From NCBI GenBank assembly GCA_038230515.1, contig JBBRND010000010.1, positions 57,676-121,675 of the forward strand: a stretch of DNA of 64,000 nt. Direction: 5' to 3'. Every line of letters starts with the position of its first letter. Position 1 is the stretch's first letter. The translations under genes were made by a program, and so were the position numbers. The notes beneath the pieces were generated by a model, which was not told the DNA's origin, ran no database searches, and worked only from the letters and a program-made list of their open reading frames with translations. Below are positions 24,670 through 33,382 of the stretch, one piece after another. The DNA comes from JAPLDB01 sp038230515. GTDB lineage: Bacteria; Bacteroidota; Bacteroidia; AKYH767-A; 2013-40CM-41-45.

Positions 24670-26607
24670 ATGAAATTGTTTTCAAAAAAAAATTCTTTAG
24701 CTTTAATAATCACACTTGTTGTTTTTTGCATCGCTACTCTGTCATTAACAGAAAGCAAACGTGAAGAACGAATTGTTTTTGCTTTTCATTCTTACCTTGA
24801 AAAACATTCAACAGAAATGCTTGCTGTGCTGAATGATTTCAAAAAAAACAGTTCTGTTGAAGGTGATTGGGATTCTTCTAAAATAATAACTCTTCAAAAG
24901 AAGTTTTTGGAATTGCGAATAGCATACAAAAAGATAGAACCGTTTTCCTGTTATTATTTTTCTTCTAGCGGTAGAAACTTCAATGGCCCTCTTGTAACTG
25001 AAATTGAAGATGAGGACGAAGAACATCCCACCGAAGAGCGTCCGCATGGGCTTCAGCAAATGGAAGCATACTTGTGGACCAAATATCCTCAGAAATTCAA
25101 AGAAGAATTGCAAAGTGAAATAGAACTTCTGAATCAAAATCTTTCAGCTCTTAGTGAAGCATCCAAAACTCTACCCACAGATGAAGCAAGATTCATTGAA
25201 GCTATTCAATTACAAGTAATCCGGACATTCACTTTGGGAATTACTCAATTCGATACACCCAAATGTAAAAATTCATTGGAAGAAGCACGCACCACAATTC
25301 AATCACTTGTTGAAATGATAAGTGCCGCCTATCAGAGTGAAAAAAGAAGCCCTTACGTAGTTGAGGTGTTGAAGAAATTGAACAGAACTCTTTCTTATTT
25401 AAACAAAACAACATCAATTGACGCTTTAGATTTTCTTTCCTTGTTCAGAGAATTCTATTTCCCTCTCAGCAAATCGCTGGCTGGACTTCGCAGTAATTTC
25501 GTTGAGAAAAATTACTATCCGCCATCAGCATTGAAGTTTGACGCACCATCTCTTTTTGAGACAACGGCATTCAACAGATTTTTTTATAATCCACGCGGCA
25601 CCGATCCGAAGTTTTCAAATGATGCGGCTGATTTAGGGAAAGCACTTTTCTTTGACCCAGTTCTTTCAGAAAATAATAAACGCGCCTGCGCATCATGTCA
25701 TCAACCGGAACGCGCATTCACTGACGGAATGAAAACAAGTAGTGGATTTCTTGAAGGAGAAAAATTAAAGCGCAATGCTCCTACAATTATTAACGCTGCG
25801 GTTCAGCGGAATTATTTTTATGACATGCGGGCTGATCATCTGGAAGGACAGATTGGGCATGTGCTTGCAAACAAAAAAGAAATGCAGAGTAGTTTTGAAT
25901 CTGCAATCAAAAAACTGAATACATCCCCTGAATATGTTGAATGGTTCAAGCGGGCATTCCACGGAAAGGAAGATACGGTGATTTCAAAAACTTCAATCGA
26001 AAATGCAATCTCAGAATATGAACGCACCTTAGTTTCTCTAAATTCTAAGTTTGACAAAAATGTACGCGGGGAAGAACAATCTTTCACCAAGGAAGAAAAA
26101 ATTGGCTTTAATGTTTTCATGAATAAGGGTCGCTGTGCAACCTGCCACTATCTTCCGCTCTTTAATAATGTAGTTCCACCTGAATATACCCGCAGCGAGT
26201 TTGAAATAATCGGAACACCTGAAAGCAGCGACACGCTTCATCCAAAACTGGATCCCGATTCGGGCAGAGGAGGATTGTACAGAACAAAAATTTTCACCAG
26301 CGCTTTTAAAACCCCAACACTTCGTAATATTTCTCTTACCGCACCTTACATGCACAACGGTGCGTTTCAAACATTAGAACAGGTTATTGATTTTTATAAT
26401 AAGGGTGGGGGGGCAGGTATCGGACTCGATATTCCGAATCAAACATTGATTACTGATTCATTGCATTTATCAGAGAAAGAAAAGAAGTCACTGATTGCTT
26501 TTCTAAATACTTTGACTGATACAATGAATCTTAGTTCAAAGCCAAGGCTCCTGCCTCTGTTTTCGGATCGAACTCTCAACAAAAGAAAGATTGGAGGAGA
26601 ATATTAA
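24670..26607 (+). CDS. Dihaem cytochrome c peroxidase-like protein with N-terminal helical domain
   Basis: A 645-residue exported protein (counted from ATG 24670; the frame extends 15 codons upstream). Residues 5-25 form a signal anchor (NSLALIITLVVFCIATLSL). Residues 30-290 are helical, with no clear motif. From about 300 on it is a MauG/cytochrome-c-peroxidase module: the first haem motif CASCH (in NKRACASCHQPERAFTDG), the second CATCH (GRCATCHYLPLFNN), and the late FKTPTLRNISLTAPYMHNG, which supplies a distal haem ligand. It probably reduces peroxide in the periplasm or modifies a partner. The large N-terminal extension is longer than in the classic enzymes. Confidence 0.9.
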   Translation: MKLFSKKNSLALIITLVVFCIATLSLTESKREERIVFAFHSYLEKHSTEMLAVLNDFKKNSSVEGDWDSSKIITLQKKFLELRIAYKKIEPFSCYYFSSSGRNFNGPLVTEIEDEDEEHPTEERPHGLQQMEAYLWTKYPQKFKEELQSEIELLNQNLSALSEASKTLPTDEARFIEAIQLQVIRTFTLGITQFDTPKCKNSLEEARTTIQSLVEMISAAYQSEKRSPYVVEVLKKLNRTLSYLNKTTSIDALDFLSLFREFYFPLSKSLAGLRSNFVEKNYYPPSALKFDAPSLFETTAFNRFFYNPRGTDPKFSNDAADLGKALFFDPVLSENNKRACASCHQPERAFTDGMKTSSGFLEGEKLKRNAPTIINAAVQRNYFYDMRADHLEGQIGHVLANKKEMQSSFESAIKKLNTSPEYVEWFKRAFHGKEDTVISKTSIENAISEYERTLVSLNSKFDKNVRGEEQSFTKEEKIGFNVFMNKGRCATCHYLPLFNNVVPPEYTRSEFEIIGTPESSDTLHPKLDPDSGRGGLYRTKIFTSAFKTPTLRNISLTAPYMHNGAFQTLEQVIDFYNKGGGAGIGLDIPNQTLITDSLHLSEKEKKSLIAFLNTLTDTMNLSSKPRLLPLFSDRTLNKRKIGGEY

Positions 26608-26689
26608 ATCCGGAAAACTTAAATTAAATTTCTGAAAACTTTTTGAACGCAGACGATTATTCCGTTCTCAAAAATTACTTTTGGCGTTA

Positions 26690-28096
26690 ATGATGCAAAC
26701 CAACAATCTTAGTCCTACTATAGCCATTATCGGTGGTGGTTTTTGCGGAAACATGTTGGCTGTTCATCTGATGAACAATGCCAAGTCGCCTTTGAATATT
26801 GTCTTGATTAATTCGGGTTACCCCCTAAGCAAAGGAGTTGCTTATTCATCCTATTCGCACAAGCACTTGCTCAATGTTCCTGCAAAAAGCATGAGCGCAT
26901 TTCCTGATAAGCCCTCGCATTTTATTGACTGGATAAAGAATCATGAGAATTACAGGGTGATTGATCAAACGGCTCTTCCGAACACGTTTCTTCCACGAAT
27001 CATCTACGGACATTATCTAAAAGATATTTTCGATACTGCAATCCGCAAAAAGTCGGAACATGTTTCCATCAGCTTTGTACATGATGAAGCGATTGATCTT
27101 GAACTGAAAGACGGAAGGGCTCATATTTATTTTTCAGTTTCACCAGAAGTGGTTGCCGACAAAGTAATTCTCGCAATCGGAAATCAAACGCCTGCAAAAC
27201 CTCGTCTCGATGACGAAACATTTTACAACAGCAGAAATTATTACGGTAATCCGTGGGTGCACGAAGCGGTTAATAATCTTGACCCTGAAAAAGAAGTTTT
27301 TATTCTCGGAAACGGATTGACAATGGTGGATGTGGTGTTGGCGTTGAAAGAAAAAAAGCATCAGGGAAAAATTTATTCTTTGTCTCCTCAAGGTTTTCAG
27401 ATTTTGCCGCATCGTTTTCCTCAGGCATACTCAGGATTGATGGAAGAATTAAATCCGCCTTACGATCTTGAGAAAGTAGTTTCTCTTTTTCTGAAGCATG
27501 TAAAAACGCTTCGCAAAGAAGGCTTAGGAGGGGAAGCGGTGGTAGATTCTCTCAGACCTCTTACTCAAAATATATGGCAATCGTGGAAACCTGAAGACAA
27601 AAAAAGGTTTCTTCACCACTTGCGACACCTTTGGGGAGTAGCGCGTCATCGCCTTCCAATGGACATGCATAAAATAATCCAGCAGTTTATTCTTGATAAC
27701 AAACTTGAAATTATTGCCGGACGTTTACAGAGTATTGTTGAAAACGAAAATGGGATTCGCGTGAGTTTCAAAAGGAGAAGAGATCAGAAAGTTTATGAGC
27801 TGAATGTGAGCCGGGTGATTAATTGCACGGGACCGCTTTCCGACATAAACAAGATTGACCATCCGCTGGTTCAAAATCTTATTTCAAGAAAACTTATTCA
27901 GGCAGACAATATAAAACTTGGCATTGATGCAAAAGCGAATGGTAACATAATCAATGGCGATGGTACTTTGTCCCCACATCTCTACACGATCGGTTCTCCG
28001 CTTCGCGGAGTATTGTGGGAAAGTACGGCAGTACCAGAACTGCGTGTGCAAGCGCTAAACCTTGCGGAGAAATTTTTAAACGAATCACAAAAATGA
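26690..28096 (+). CDS. FAD/NAD(P)-binding protein (COG4529 type)
   Basis: A 468-residue flavin-binding protein. IAIIGGGFCGNMLAVHLM (about 11-28) is the Rossmann GxGxxG motif; GVAYSSYSHKHLLNVPAKSM and FPDKPSHFIDWI are typical of COG4529 proteins; VFILGNGLTMVDVVLALKE is a second nucleotide motif, and RVINCTGPLSDI comes late. The substrate is unknown; cytoplasmic location is likely. The ATG at 26690 is used instead of a TTG nine bases earlier. The kinase gene that follows overlaps its stop by ATGA, so the two are translated together. TACTTTTG at 26676-26683 could be a -7 box. Confidence 0.85.
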   Translation: MMQTNNLSPTIAIIGGGFCGNMLAVHLMNNAKSPLNIVLINSGYPLSKGVAYSSYSHKHLLNVPAKSMSAFPDKPSHFIDWIKNHENYRVIDQTALPNTFLPRIIYGHYLKDIFDTAIRKKSEHVSISFVHDEAIDLELKDGRAHIYFSVSPEVVADKVILAIGNQTPAKPRLDDETFYNSRNYYGNPWVHEAVNNLDPEKEVFILGNGLTMVDVVLALKEKKHQGKIYSLSPQGFQILPHRFPQAYSGLMEELNPPYDLEKVVSLFLKHVKTLRKEGLGGEAVVDSLRPLTQNIWQSWKPEDKKRFLHHLRHLWGVARHRLPMDMHKIIQQFILDNKLEIIAGRLQSIVENENGIRVSFKRRRDQKVYELNVSRVINCTGPLSDINKIDHPLVQNLISRKLIQADNIKLGIDAKANGNIINGDGTLSPHLYTIGSPLRGVLWESTAVPELRVQALNLAEKFLNESQK

Positions 28097-28935
28097 TTCT
28101 CATTGCAGACAGCGGAAGCACCAAGGCAGATTGGGTTTTGATTGATCACAAAAAAATTCAATCGAAATTTCAAACAGATGGATTAAATCCTGTTCATCTT
28201 TCTGAAGAAGTGATCTTTCAAAAACTTTCTTCAGAGAAAAATATTTCTTCGAATGCTGAAAACATTTCAGAAGTTCATTTCTTCGGAGCCGGTTGTGGAA
28301 ATGCCGATGGGATGGGAAGAATGGAAATGGTTTTGAAAAAAATTCTCTCAGCAGCAAAAGTTACTGTTGAAAATGACCTGATGGCTGCTGCCCTTGCCAC
28401 CTGCGGAAATGAAAAAGGAATTGTTTCTATTCTCGGCACTGGAAGTAATTGCTGTTATTACGATGGATCTTCTATTCACGTTAAAAACTTCGGGCTCGGA
28501 TACATTCTTGGCGATGAAGGAAGTGGTACATGGTTCGGAAAAAAAATTTTTCGTGCATTTCTTTATGGCCAGTTGCCTGAAAAAATAAATTCGGCTTTTG
28601 TTTCTGAATACAATTTAAACCGCGAGCAAATCATTGAATCGGTTTACAGAAAACCGAATGTGAATCTTTTTCTTTCTTCCTTCATGCCTTTCATTGCAAA
28701 GCATAAAGAGGAATCATTCATGAAAAAGCTTTTGACGGACGGACTTATCGAATTCTTCGACACAAACATTTCAGGATTCCCTGAATCAAAACATGCGCCC
28801 CTTCATTTTGTTGGCTCAATAGCTGCGCTGCTCGAAAAAGAGATCCGCGAAATCGGGAAGGAAAAAAAATTATCCATTAGAAAAATAATAAAGCGCCCGA
28901 TGGATGGATTGGCAAATTATTTTATTTCAAAATAA
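28093..28935 (+). CDS. BadF/BadG-type ATPase, N-acetylglucosamine-kinase-like
   Basis: A 280-residue ASKHA-fold kinase. MILIADSGSTKADWVLID is phosphate motif 1 at the very N-terminus, GIVSILGTGSNCCYYDG is phosphate motif 2, and GYILGDEGSGTWFGKKIFRA is typical of the N-acetylglucosamine kinase/BadF branch. FVGSIAALLEKEI provides the adenosine motif. The likely reaction is phosphorylation of an amino sugar, perhaps for peptidoglycan recycling (inferred). The start by ATGA overlap gives the correct N-terminus; the longer frame upstream is inside the FAD gene. Confidence 0.87.
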   Translation: MILIADSGSTKADWVLIDHKKIQSKFQTDGLNPVHLSEEVIFQKLSSEKNISSNAENISEVHFFGAGCGNADGMGRMEMVLKKILSAAKVTVENDLMAAALATCGNEKGIVSILGTGSNCCYYDGSSIHVKNFGLGYILGDEGSGTWFGKKIFRAFLYGQLPEKINSAFVSEYNLNREQIIESVYRKPNVNLFLSSFMPFIAKHKEESFMKKLLTDGLIEFFDTNISGFPESKHAPLHFVGSIAALLEKEIREIGKEKKLSIRKIIKRPMDGLANYFISK

Positions 28936-28951
28936 TTCACACACAAATAAA

Positions 28952-28986
28952 AAAACCACCAGAGTTCTCTGACGGTTTCTATTTTT
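28952..28986. terminator. Bidirectional terminator between BadF-like gene and korB
   Basis: AAACC, a one-base mismatch and CAGAG pair with CTCTG and GGTTT around a short loop. A-runs and T-runs flank the hairpin, so it can serve both convergent genes. Confidence 0.65.
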
Positions 28987-28999
28987 TAATAGCTGCTTT

Positions 29000-30031
29000 C
29001 TAATTCACCACCCACGTTTCATTTCCGCTGAGCAGCTTATCAAGATTGCCTTCGCCTTTCTTGGCTTTCATATCTGTGATCTGCTGAGTCATCTTGTCTT
29101 CGTAGCAATATCTGTCCTCAACATAAAATACTCCGAATGGACGAGGTAAATGATTTTCGTTTTTCGGATTGTCGAAGAAGCGGGAAAGAATTCCTGCCTT
29201 CACACGGTCGCGCTCGTCATGTATCCAGAGATCGTTTGCAGAAGTTCCGTTGCCGATTTCAACAACTCGTGGAGTAAAGCCATCAAGCTTAATTCCTTTA
29301 TCAGCATTTTCTCCAAAGATGAGCGGCTTGTCGCTTTCCATAAAAATGGTTTCGCTCTTCTTAGAAGATTTTTCGGTGAACACTTCAAAAGCACCGTCAT
29401 TAAACACGTTGCAGTTCTGATAAATCTCTACGAAGCTTGCGCCCTTGTGATCATTCGCACGTTTCAATATCGCCTGCTGATGTTTCGGATCGCGGTCCAT
29501 GGTGCGCGCAACAAACGTTGCATCAGCACCCATGCACAATGCAATCGGGTTAAACGGATGATCTACCGACCCGTAAGGAGTACTCTTTGTTACTTTTCCT
29601 TCTTCTGAGGTTGGAGAATACTGTCCTTTCGTCAAACCATAAATCTCATTATTAAAAAGAAGAATATTGAGGTCAAAATTTCTGCGAAGGATATGAATCA
29701 TGTGATTGCCACCGATTGACAAACCATCGCCATCTCCTGTTACTAACCAGATGCTGAGTTCCGGACGAGCAGCTTTCAGTCCGCTTGCCACCGCAGGCGC
29801 ACGACCGTGAATGCTGTGCATACCATACGTTTCCAAGTAATAAGGAAAGCGAGAAGAACATCCGATACCGCTGATGAACACAATATTTTCACGCGCTACT
29901 CCGATTTCCGGAATAATATTTTGCGCCTGCTTTAATATTGAATAGTCACCGCAGCCGGGACACCAGCGCACTTCCTGGTCTGTTACCAATTCTTTGGCGG
30001 TGAATTTTTCGGGGGCTTGAGTAGCTTCCAT
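29000..30031 (-). CDS. korB: 2-oxoacid:ferredoxin oxidoreductase beta subunit
   Basis: A 343-residue thiamine-diphosphate-binding subunit. RWCPGCGDYSILK at residues 22-34, GIGCSSRFPYYL, HGRAPAVASGLKAARPEL and the TPP/Mg motif VTGDGDGLSIGGNHMIHILR (about 97-116) are typical, followed by NNEIYGLTKGQYSPTS. With KorA it converts 2-oxoglutarate and CoA to succinyl-CoA, CO2 and reduced ferredoxin. The longer C-terminal extension fits the 2-oxoglutarate type rather than pyruvate oxidoreductase, but the substrate is inferred. It follows korA by 31 bp. Confidence 0.93.
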   Translation of the reverse strand: MEATQAPEKFTAKELVTDQEVRWCPGCGDYSILKQAQNIIPEIGVARENIVFISGIGCSSRFPYYLETYGMHSIHGRAPAVASGLKAARPELSIWLVTGDGDGLSIGGNHMIHILRRNFDLNILLFNNEIYGLTKGQYSPTSEEGKVTKSTPYGSVDHPFNPIALCMGADATFVARTMDRDPKHQQAILKRANDHKGASFVEIYQNCNVFNDGAFEVFTEKSSKKSETIFMESDKPLIFGENADKGIKLDGFTPRVVEIGNGTSANDLWIHDERDRVKAGILSRFFDNPKNENHLPRPFGVFYVEDRYCYEDKMTQQITDMKAKKGEGNLDKLLSGNETWVVN

Positions 30032-30062
30032 TTATTTATCTGAATTTTTTAATTGCAATTAA

Positions 30063-31910
30063 TTACTTCAACTTCTCTTCAATCGTTTTCAAAATCTCTG
30101 CCGCAGTAAACGGCATTCCCTGTATCTTGTTCAATCCTTCAGCAGGAATTAAATACTTGTCACGAATTACTTTTATAAGCTGACCTGTATTCATTTCAGG
30201 AATGATTACATGTTCGAAGTTGTAAAGAATCTCTCCGAGATTTTTCGGGAATGGTTTTATGTAACGGAGATGAGCATGAGATACATCGAGACCTTTCAGG
30301 CGCGCCTGTTTAACTGCGCTCTTGATCGCTCCGTATGTAGAACCCCATCCGAGGATTAGAAGTTTTCCTTTTTCCGTTCCGTCTTCAATCTTAATGTTCG
30401 GAATGTAGTCAGCTATCTTTTCCACTTTCGCATCGCGAAGTCGAACCATGAACTCGTGATTTGCCGGTTCGTAGCTGATGTTACCTGTCTCGTGTTGTTT
30501 TTCAATTCCGCCAATGCGGTGCTCTAATCCTTTCGTGCCGGGGATTGCCCATGGACGAGAAAGTTTTTCATCGCGCTTGTATGGAAGAAATTTCTCTCCC
30601 GCATTTTTTTCTTTTGCAAAGTTTACTTTGATCTCAGGAAGATCAGCCGACTTTGGAAATGCCCATGGCTCAGCTCCATTTGCAATGTATCCGTCAGATA
30701 AAAACAAAACGGGAGTCATAAATTCAATAGCGATGCGGCATGCTTCAAAGACCATGTTGAAGCAATCGCTTGGAGTAGCTGCAGCTACAACAGGAATCGG
30801 TGCCTCACCATTTCGTCCGTAAAGCGCCTGCATCAAATCACTTTGTTCAGTCTTGGTGGGAAGTCCTGTTGACGGCCCGCCACGTTGTACGTTAATAATG
30901 ACAAGCGGAATTTCAAGCATCAATGCCAATCCCATTGCTTCTGCTTTCAACGCTATGCCGGGACCAGATGATGCAGTTGCACCAAGCGCGCCACCGAAAC
31001 TTGCACCGATGGAAGAACAAATTGCAGCAATCTCATCTTCCGCCTGGAAAGTTTTTACACCAAAGTTTTTATGACGCGAAAGTTCGTGCAGAATATCGGA
31101 AGCGGGAGTGATAGGATATGTGCCGTAGAAAAGTTGCAGTCCTGCTTTTTGAGCAGCAGCTATCAAACCAAGTGCCGTTGCCTGATTGCCCATCATGTTA
31201 CGGTAAGTACCCGGAGTAATTTTTGCAGGGCCGATGGAATAGCGGCTGGTAGCTTCTTCGCGGGTTTCGCCAAGATTGTAACCTGCTTTCAGCACTTTTA
31301 AGTTTGCTTCAAGAATGTCCGGCTTCTTTCCGAATTTATCTGTGAGAAATTTTATCGTGTGATCAAGCTGACGGTTGTACATCCAATACAAATAACCCAA
31401 CACAAACATGTTTTTCGAACGATCAATTTCTTTTACGCCAAGTCCACTGTCGGTTGAAAGTGCTGCACGAGTCATCTTGGTAACGTCCATTTTAATGACG
31501 TTGTAGTTTTCAAGCGAGCCATCTTCCAGCGGATTTTTTCCTGCTTCAATATTAGCAAGACGAAGATCCTTTGCATTAAAGCCATCGGTGTTTGCAATGA
31601 TGGTTCCTCCTTTGCGTAGGAATTCAAGGTTAGCTTTCAATGCGGCTGCATTCATCACCACGAGCACATCGCAATGATCACCGGGAGTGAAAATTTCTAC
31701 GCTTCCAAAGTGAAGCTGGTAGCCCGATACGCCGGCAAGCGTTCCCTGCGGTGCACGTATCTCTGCCGGAAAATCAGGGAACGTGCTTAGATCGTTGCCG
31801 AGCATGGCGGCTGTGTTTGTAAACTGGGTTCCGGTCAATTGCATTCCATCTCCGGAATCGCCCGCAAATTTTATGATCACGCTTTCGAGCGTTTCATTTT
31901 TACTACTCAT
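30063..31910 (-). CDS. korA: 2-oxoacid:ferredoxin oxidoreductase gamma-alpha fusion subunit
   Basis: A 615-residue fused subunit. Residues 8-195 are the gamma domain (VIIKFAGDSGDGMQLTGTQF, IRAPQGTLAGVSGYQLHFGS); the rest is the alpha domain with NQATALGLIAAAQKAGLQL, FYGTYPITPASDILHELSRH, FQAEDEIAAICSSIGASFGG and VIINVQRGGPSTGLPTKTEQ. The C-terminal part carries LGWGSTYGAIKSAVKQAR and VIIPEMNTGQLIKVIRD. I start it at ATG 31910 (MSSKNETLES); the frame upstream runs through a phrase repeat. The gene order korA-korB is standard. Reduced ferredoxin is the expected product. Confidence 0.94.
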   Translation of the reverse strand: MSSKNETLESVIIKFAGDSGDGMQLTGTQFTNTAAMLGNDLSTFPDFPAEIRAPQGTLAGVSGYQLHFGSVEIFTPGDHCDVLVVMNAAALKANLEFLRKGGTIIANTDGFNAKDLRLANIEAGKNPLEDGSLENYNVIKMDVTKMTRAALSTDSGLGVKEIDRSKNMFVLGYLYWMYNRQLDHTIKFLTDKFGKKPDILEANLKVLKAGYNLGETREEATSRYSIGPAKITPGTYRNMMGNQATALGLIAAAQKAGLQLFYGTYPITPASDILHELSRHKNFGVKTFQAEDEIAAICSSIGASFGGALGATASSGPGIALKAEAMGLALMLEIPLVIINVQRGGPSTGLPTKTEQSDLMQALYGRNGEAPIPVVAAATPSDCFNMVFEACRIAIEFMTPVLFLSDGYIANGAEPWAFPKSADLPEIKVNFAKEKNAGEKFLPYKRDEKLSRPWAIPGTKGLEHRIGGIEKQHETGNISYEPANHEFMVRLRDAKVEKIADYIPNIKIEDGTEKGKLLILGWGSTYGAIKSAVKQARLKGLDVSHAHLRYIKPFPKNLGEILYNFEHVIIPEMNTGQLIKVIRDKYLIPAEGLNKIQGMPFTAAEILKTIEEKLK

Positions 31911-31973
31911 AGTGTTAAGAATGTTTGTTTTTGTTCCTAAGTAAAAGGCGTGCGAAGTTAAGAAAAAAGGAGA

Positions 31974-32063
31974 GATGGAAGATATGGAAGATATGGAATA
32001 GTGGAAAGGTGGAACGAGGGAATGGGAGATGGCCTCCACTATTCCACCTTTCCATCATTCCAC
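31974..32063. repeat. Inverted phrase repeat upstream of korA
   Basis: Words like GATATGGAA and GTGGAAAGGTGGAA on the left are answered on the right by TTCCACCTTTCCATCATTCC. The arms around 31996-32014 and 32041-32060 are near-perfect reverse complements. It fills most of the gap between the divergent genes korA and the hydrolase at 32147. Confidence 0.8.
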
Positions 32064-32146
32064 TTATTTTAAATCTTTATTACAAAACCAGAATTTACAA
32101 AAACTTCTTTCCTTATTTTCGCTGCACTTAAATCAGAAAAAACCTT

Positions 32147-32953
32147 ATGAAAAAAATCTTTTGCCTCGCATTACTTACTGCCGTTGCAACTGCAACATTC
32201 TCTCTAAACCCTAGCCGCGAATACAAAGTGAAGCCAGATAAGTACGGCATGACATACAAAGAAGAAAAAATTCCGACCAAGGATGGCGCTTCTCTGAACG
32301 CATGGTTTTTTGAGCTTGATAAAAAAACCACCAACTGGATTGTAGTGAGCGGAAGCGGTGACGGAAACATGAGCGATTACATCGAGCTCGTGGGGCAGTT
32401 CATGAGCGCGGGATGGAATGTGTGCACGTATGACTACCGCGGATATGGCGCAAGCAGCGATTTTAACATTGATCCTGATACGTACATCTATCCGCAATTC
32501 CTGAACGATTTTAATGGTGTGCTCGACTACCTGCGCAAAACGCGCGCGGTTACTAAGTTCGATCTCTATGGGCTGAACATTGGTGCAGGTCTTTCAATCG
32601 GTGTGGGTGCAAACAGAACGGAGACCCGAAAAATTATTGCTGATGGTCCATGGATCGGATTGGAGCAGATGAAAAAGAAATACAAAGAGAAAAAAAATAA
32701 AGATGTCATCATCCCGTTTGGCTTTGATAAAAATTACGAGCCGGTGTACGCTTTTGACAAAGCCCGCCCGAATCTGAAAGGGCTGCTCGCCATCGTTACT
32801 CCGCAGGATGATATGATAAAGCCCGATGACATGAAATTCATCAAGGGCATTACCAGCACTTTTCTTGTTCCCACCTCTCCATCCAACTCAAAAAATTTTG
32901 AAACGGATAAGAACGCATACTTCGACCGGATAAAAAAGTTTTTGAATAATTGA
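32147..32953 (+). CDS. Alpha/beta-hydrolase-fold protein lacking the usual nucleophile
   Basis: A 268-residue secreted protein of the alpha/beta hydrolase fold. A signal peptide (MKKIFCLALLTAVATATFS) is followed by IPTKDGASLNAWFFEL, WIVVSGSGDGNMSDYIELV (the oxyanion-type strand-loop) and CTYDYRGYGASSDF. The nucleophile elbow expected as GxSxG reads FDLYGLNIGAGLSIG, with Asn in place of Ser. The acid loop is VTPQDDMIKPDDM, and no clear His follows near FLVPTSPSNSKN. The fold is clear, but catalysis by the usual triad looks lost; a binding role is possible. A terminator follows. Confidence 0.82.
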   Translation: MKKIFCLALLTAVATATFSLNPSREYKVKPDKYGMTYKEEKIPTKDGASLNAWFFELDKKTTNWIVVSGSGDGNMSDYIELVGQFMSAGWNVCTYDYRGYGASSDFNIDPDTYIYPQFLNDFNGVLDYLRKTRAVTKFDLYGLNIGAGLSIGVGANRTETRKIIADGPWIGLEQMKKKYKEKKNKDVIIPFGFDKNYEPVYAFDKARPNLKGLLAIVTPQDDMIKPDDMKFIKGITSTFLVPTSPSNSKNFETDKNAYFDRIKKFLNN

Positions 32954-32960
32954 AATGAGC

Positions 32961-32988
32961 CGGTAGTTATTGAACTACCCGTTTTTTT
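32961..32988 (+). terminator. Intrinsic terminator after the hydrolase-like gene
   Basis: CGGTAGTT, ATTG and AACTACCCG make a hairpin followed by seven T residues, 8 bp after the stop. Confidence 0.88.
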
Positions 32989-33096
32989 ACAGCGCTGCCT
33001 TTCTCACTCTCTCAGCCAAAGAGGTTCTCCTTGTTGAACTCGCAAGGTGAGGATTCGATGTAACGAACACTTTTACAAAATAAATTTCGGGGCGGA

Positions 33097-33306
33097 GGTA
33101 CGGACTGAAAAATTGGAGGTACAGGCGAATAAATTGAAGATGTTTTTCATGCGCGCGAAGGTACGGGCTGAAAAATTGAAGGTACGGACGAATAAATTGG
33201 AGGTGTTTTCCATGTACGCGAAGGTACGGGCTGAAAAATTGAAGGTACGGACGAATAAATTGGAGTGTTTTTGGGGAAATAACAGGTGTTTTTTGAAAAA
33301 ACATGA
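33097..33306. repeat. Tandem array 3: ten 21-bp units in a 63-bp higher order
   Basis: Ten 21-bp units start at 33097 and every 21 bp to 33286. Three types rotate: GGTACGGRCTGAAAAATTG, GGTACRGRCGAATAAATTG and GRTGTTTTYCATGYRCGCG. This makes a 63-bp superperiod seen nearly three times; the last two units have drifted (GTGTTTTTGG, GTGTTTTTTG). It lies in the 429-bp gap between the convergent genes ending at 32953 and 33383. Outside the array and the terminator I see nothing more there. A minus-strand frame (33331-32987) through it is open only because 21 is a multiple of three, and it contains heptads like LQFIRPY and LQFFSPY. Confidence 0.95.
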
Positions 33307-33382
33307 TTTTGAGAAAAAATCGAGCACGCAATGTTTCCGTAAGTGAGTGAAAGAGCAGAAAAAGGGTAAAAAAGGTGAGTGT

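Noticed and set aside
33001..33060. Possible tRNA-like stretch with GGATTCGATG
   Set aside because: No cloverleaf can be formed: the acceptor stem and anticodon arm are missing.
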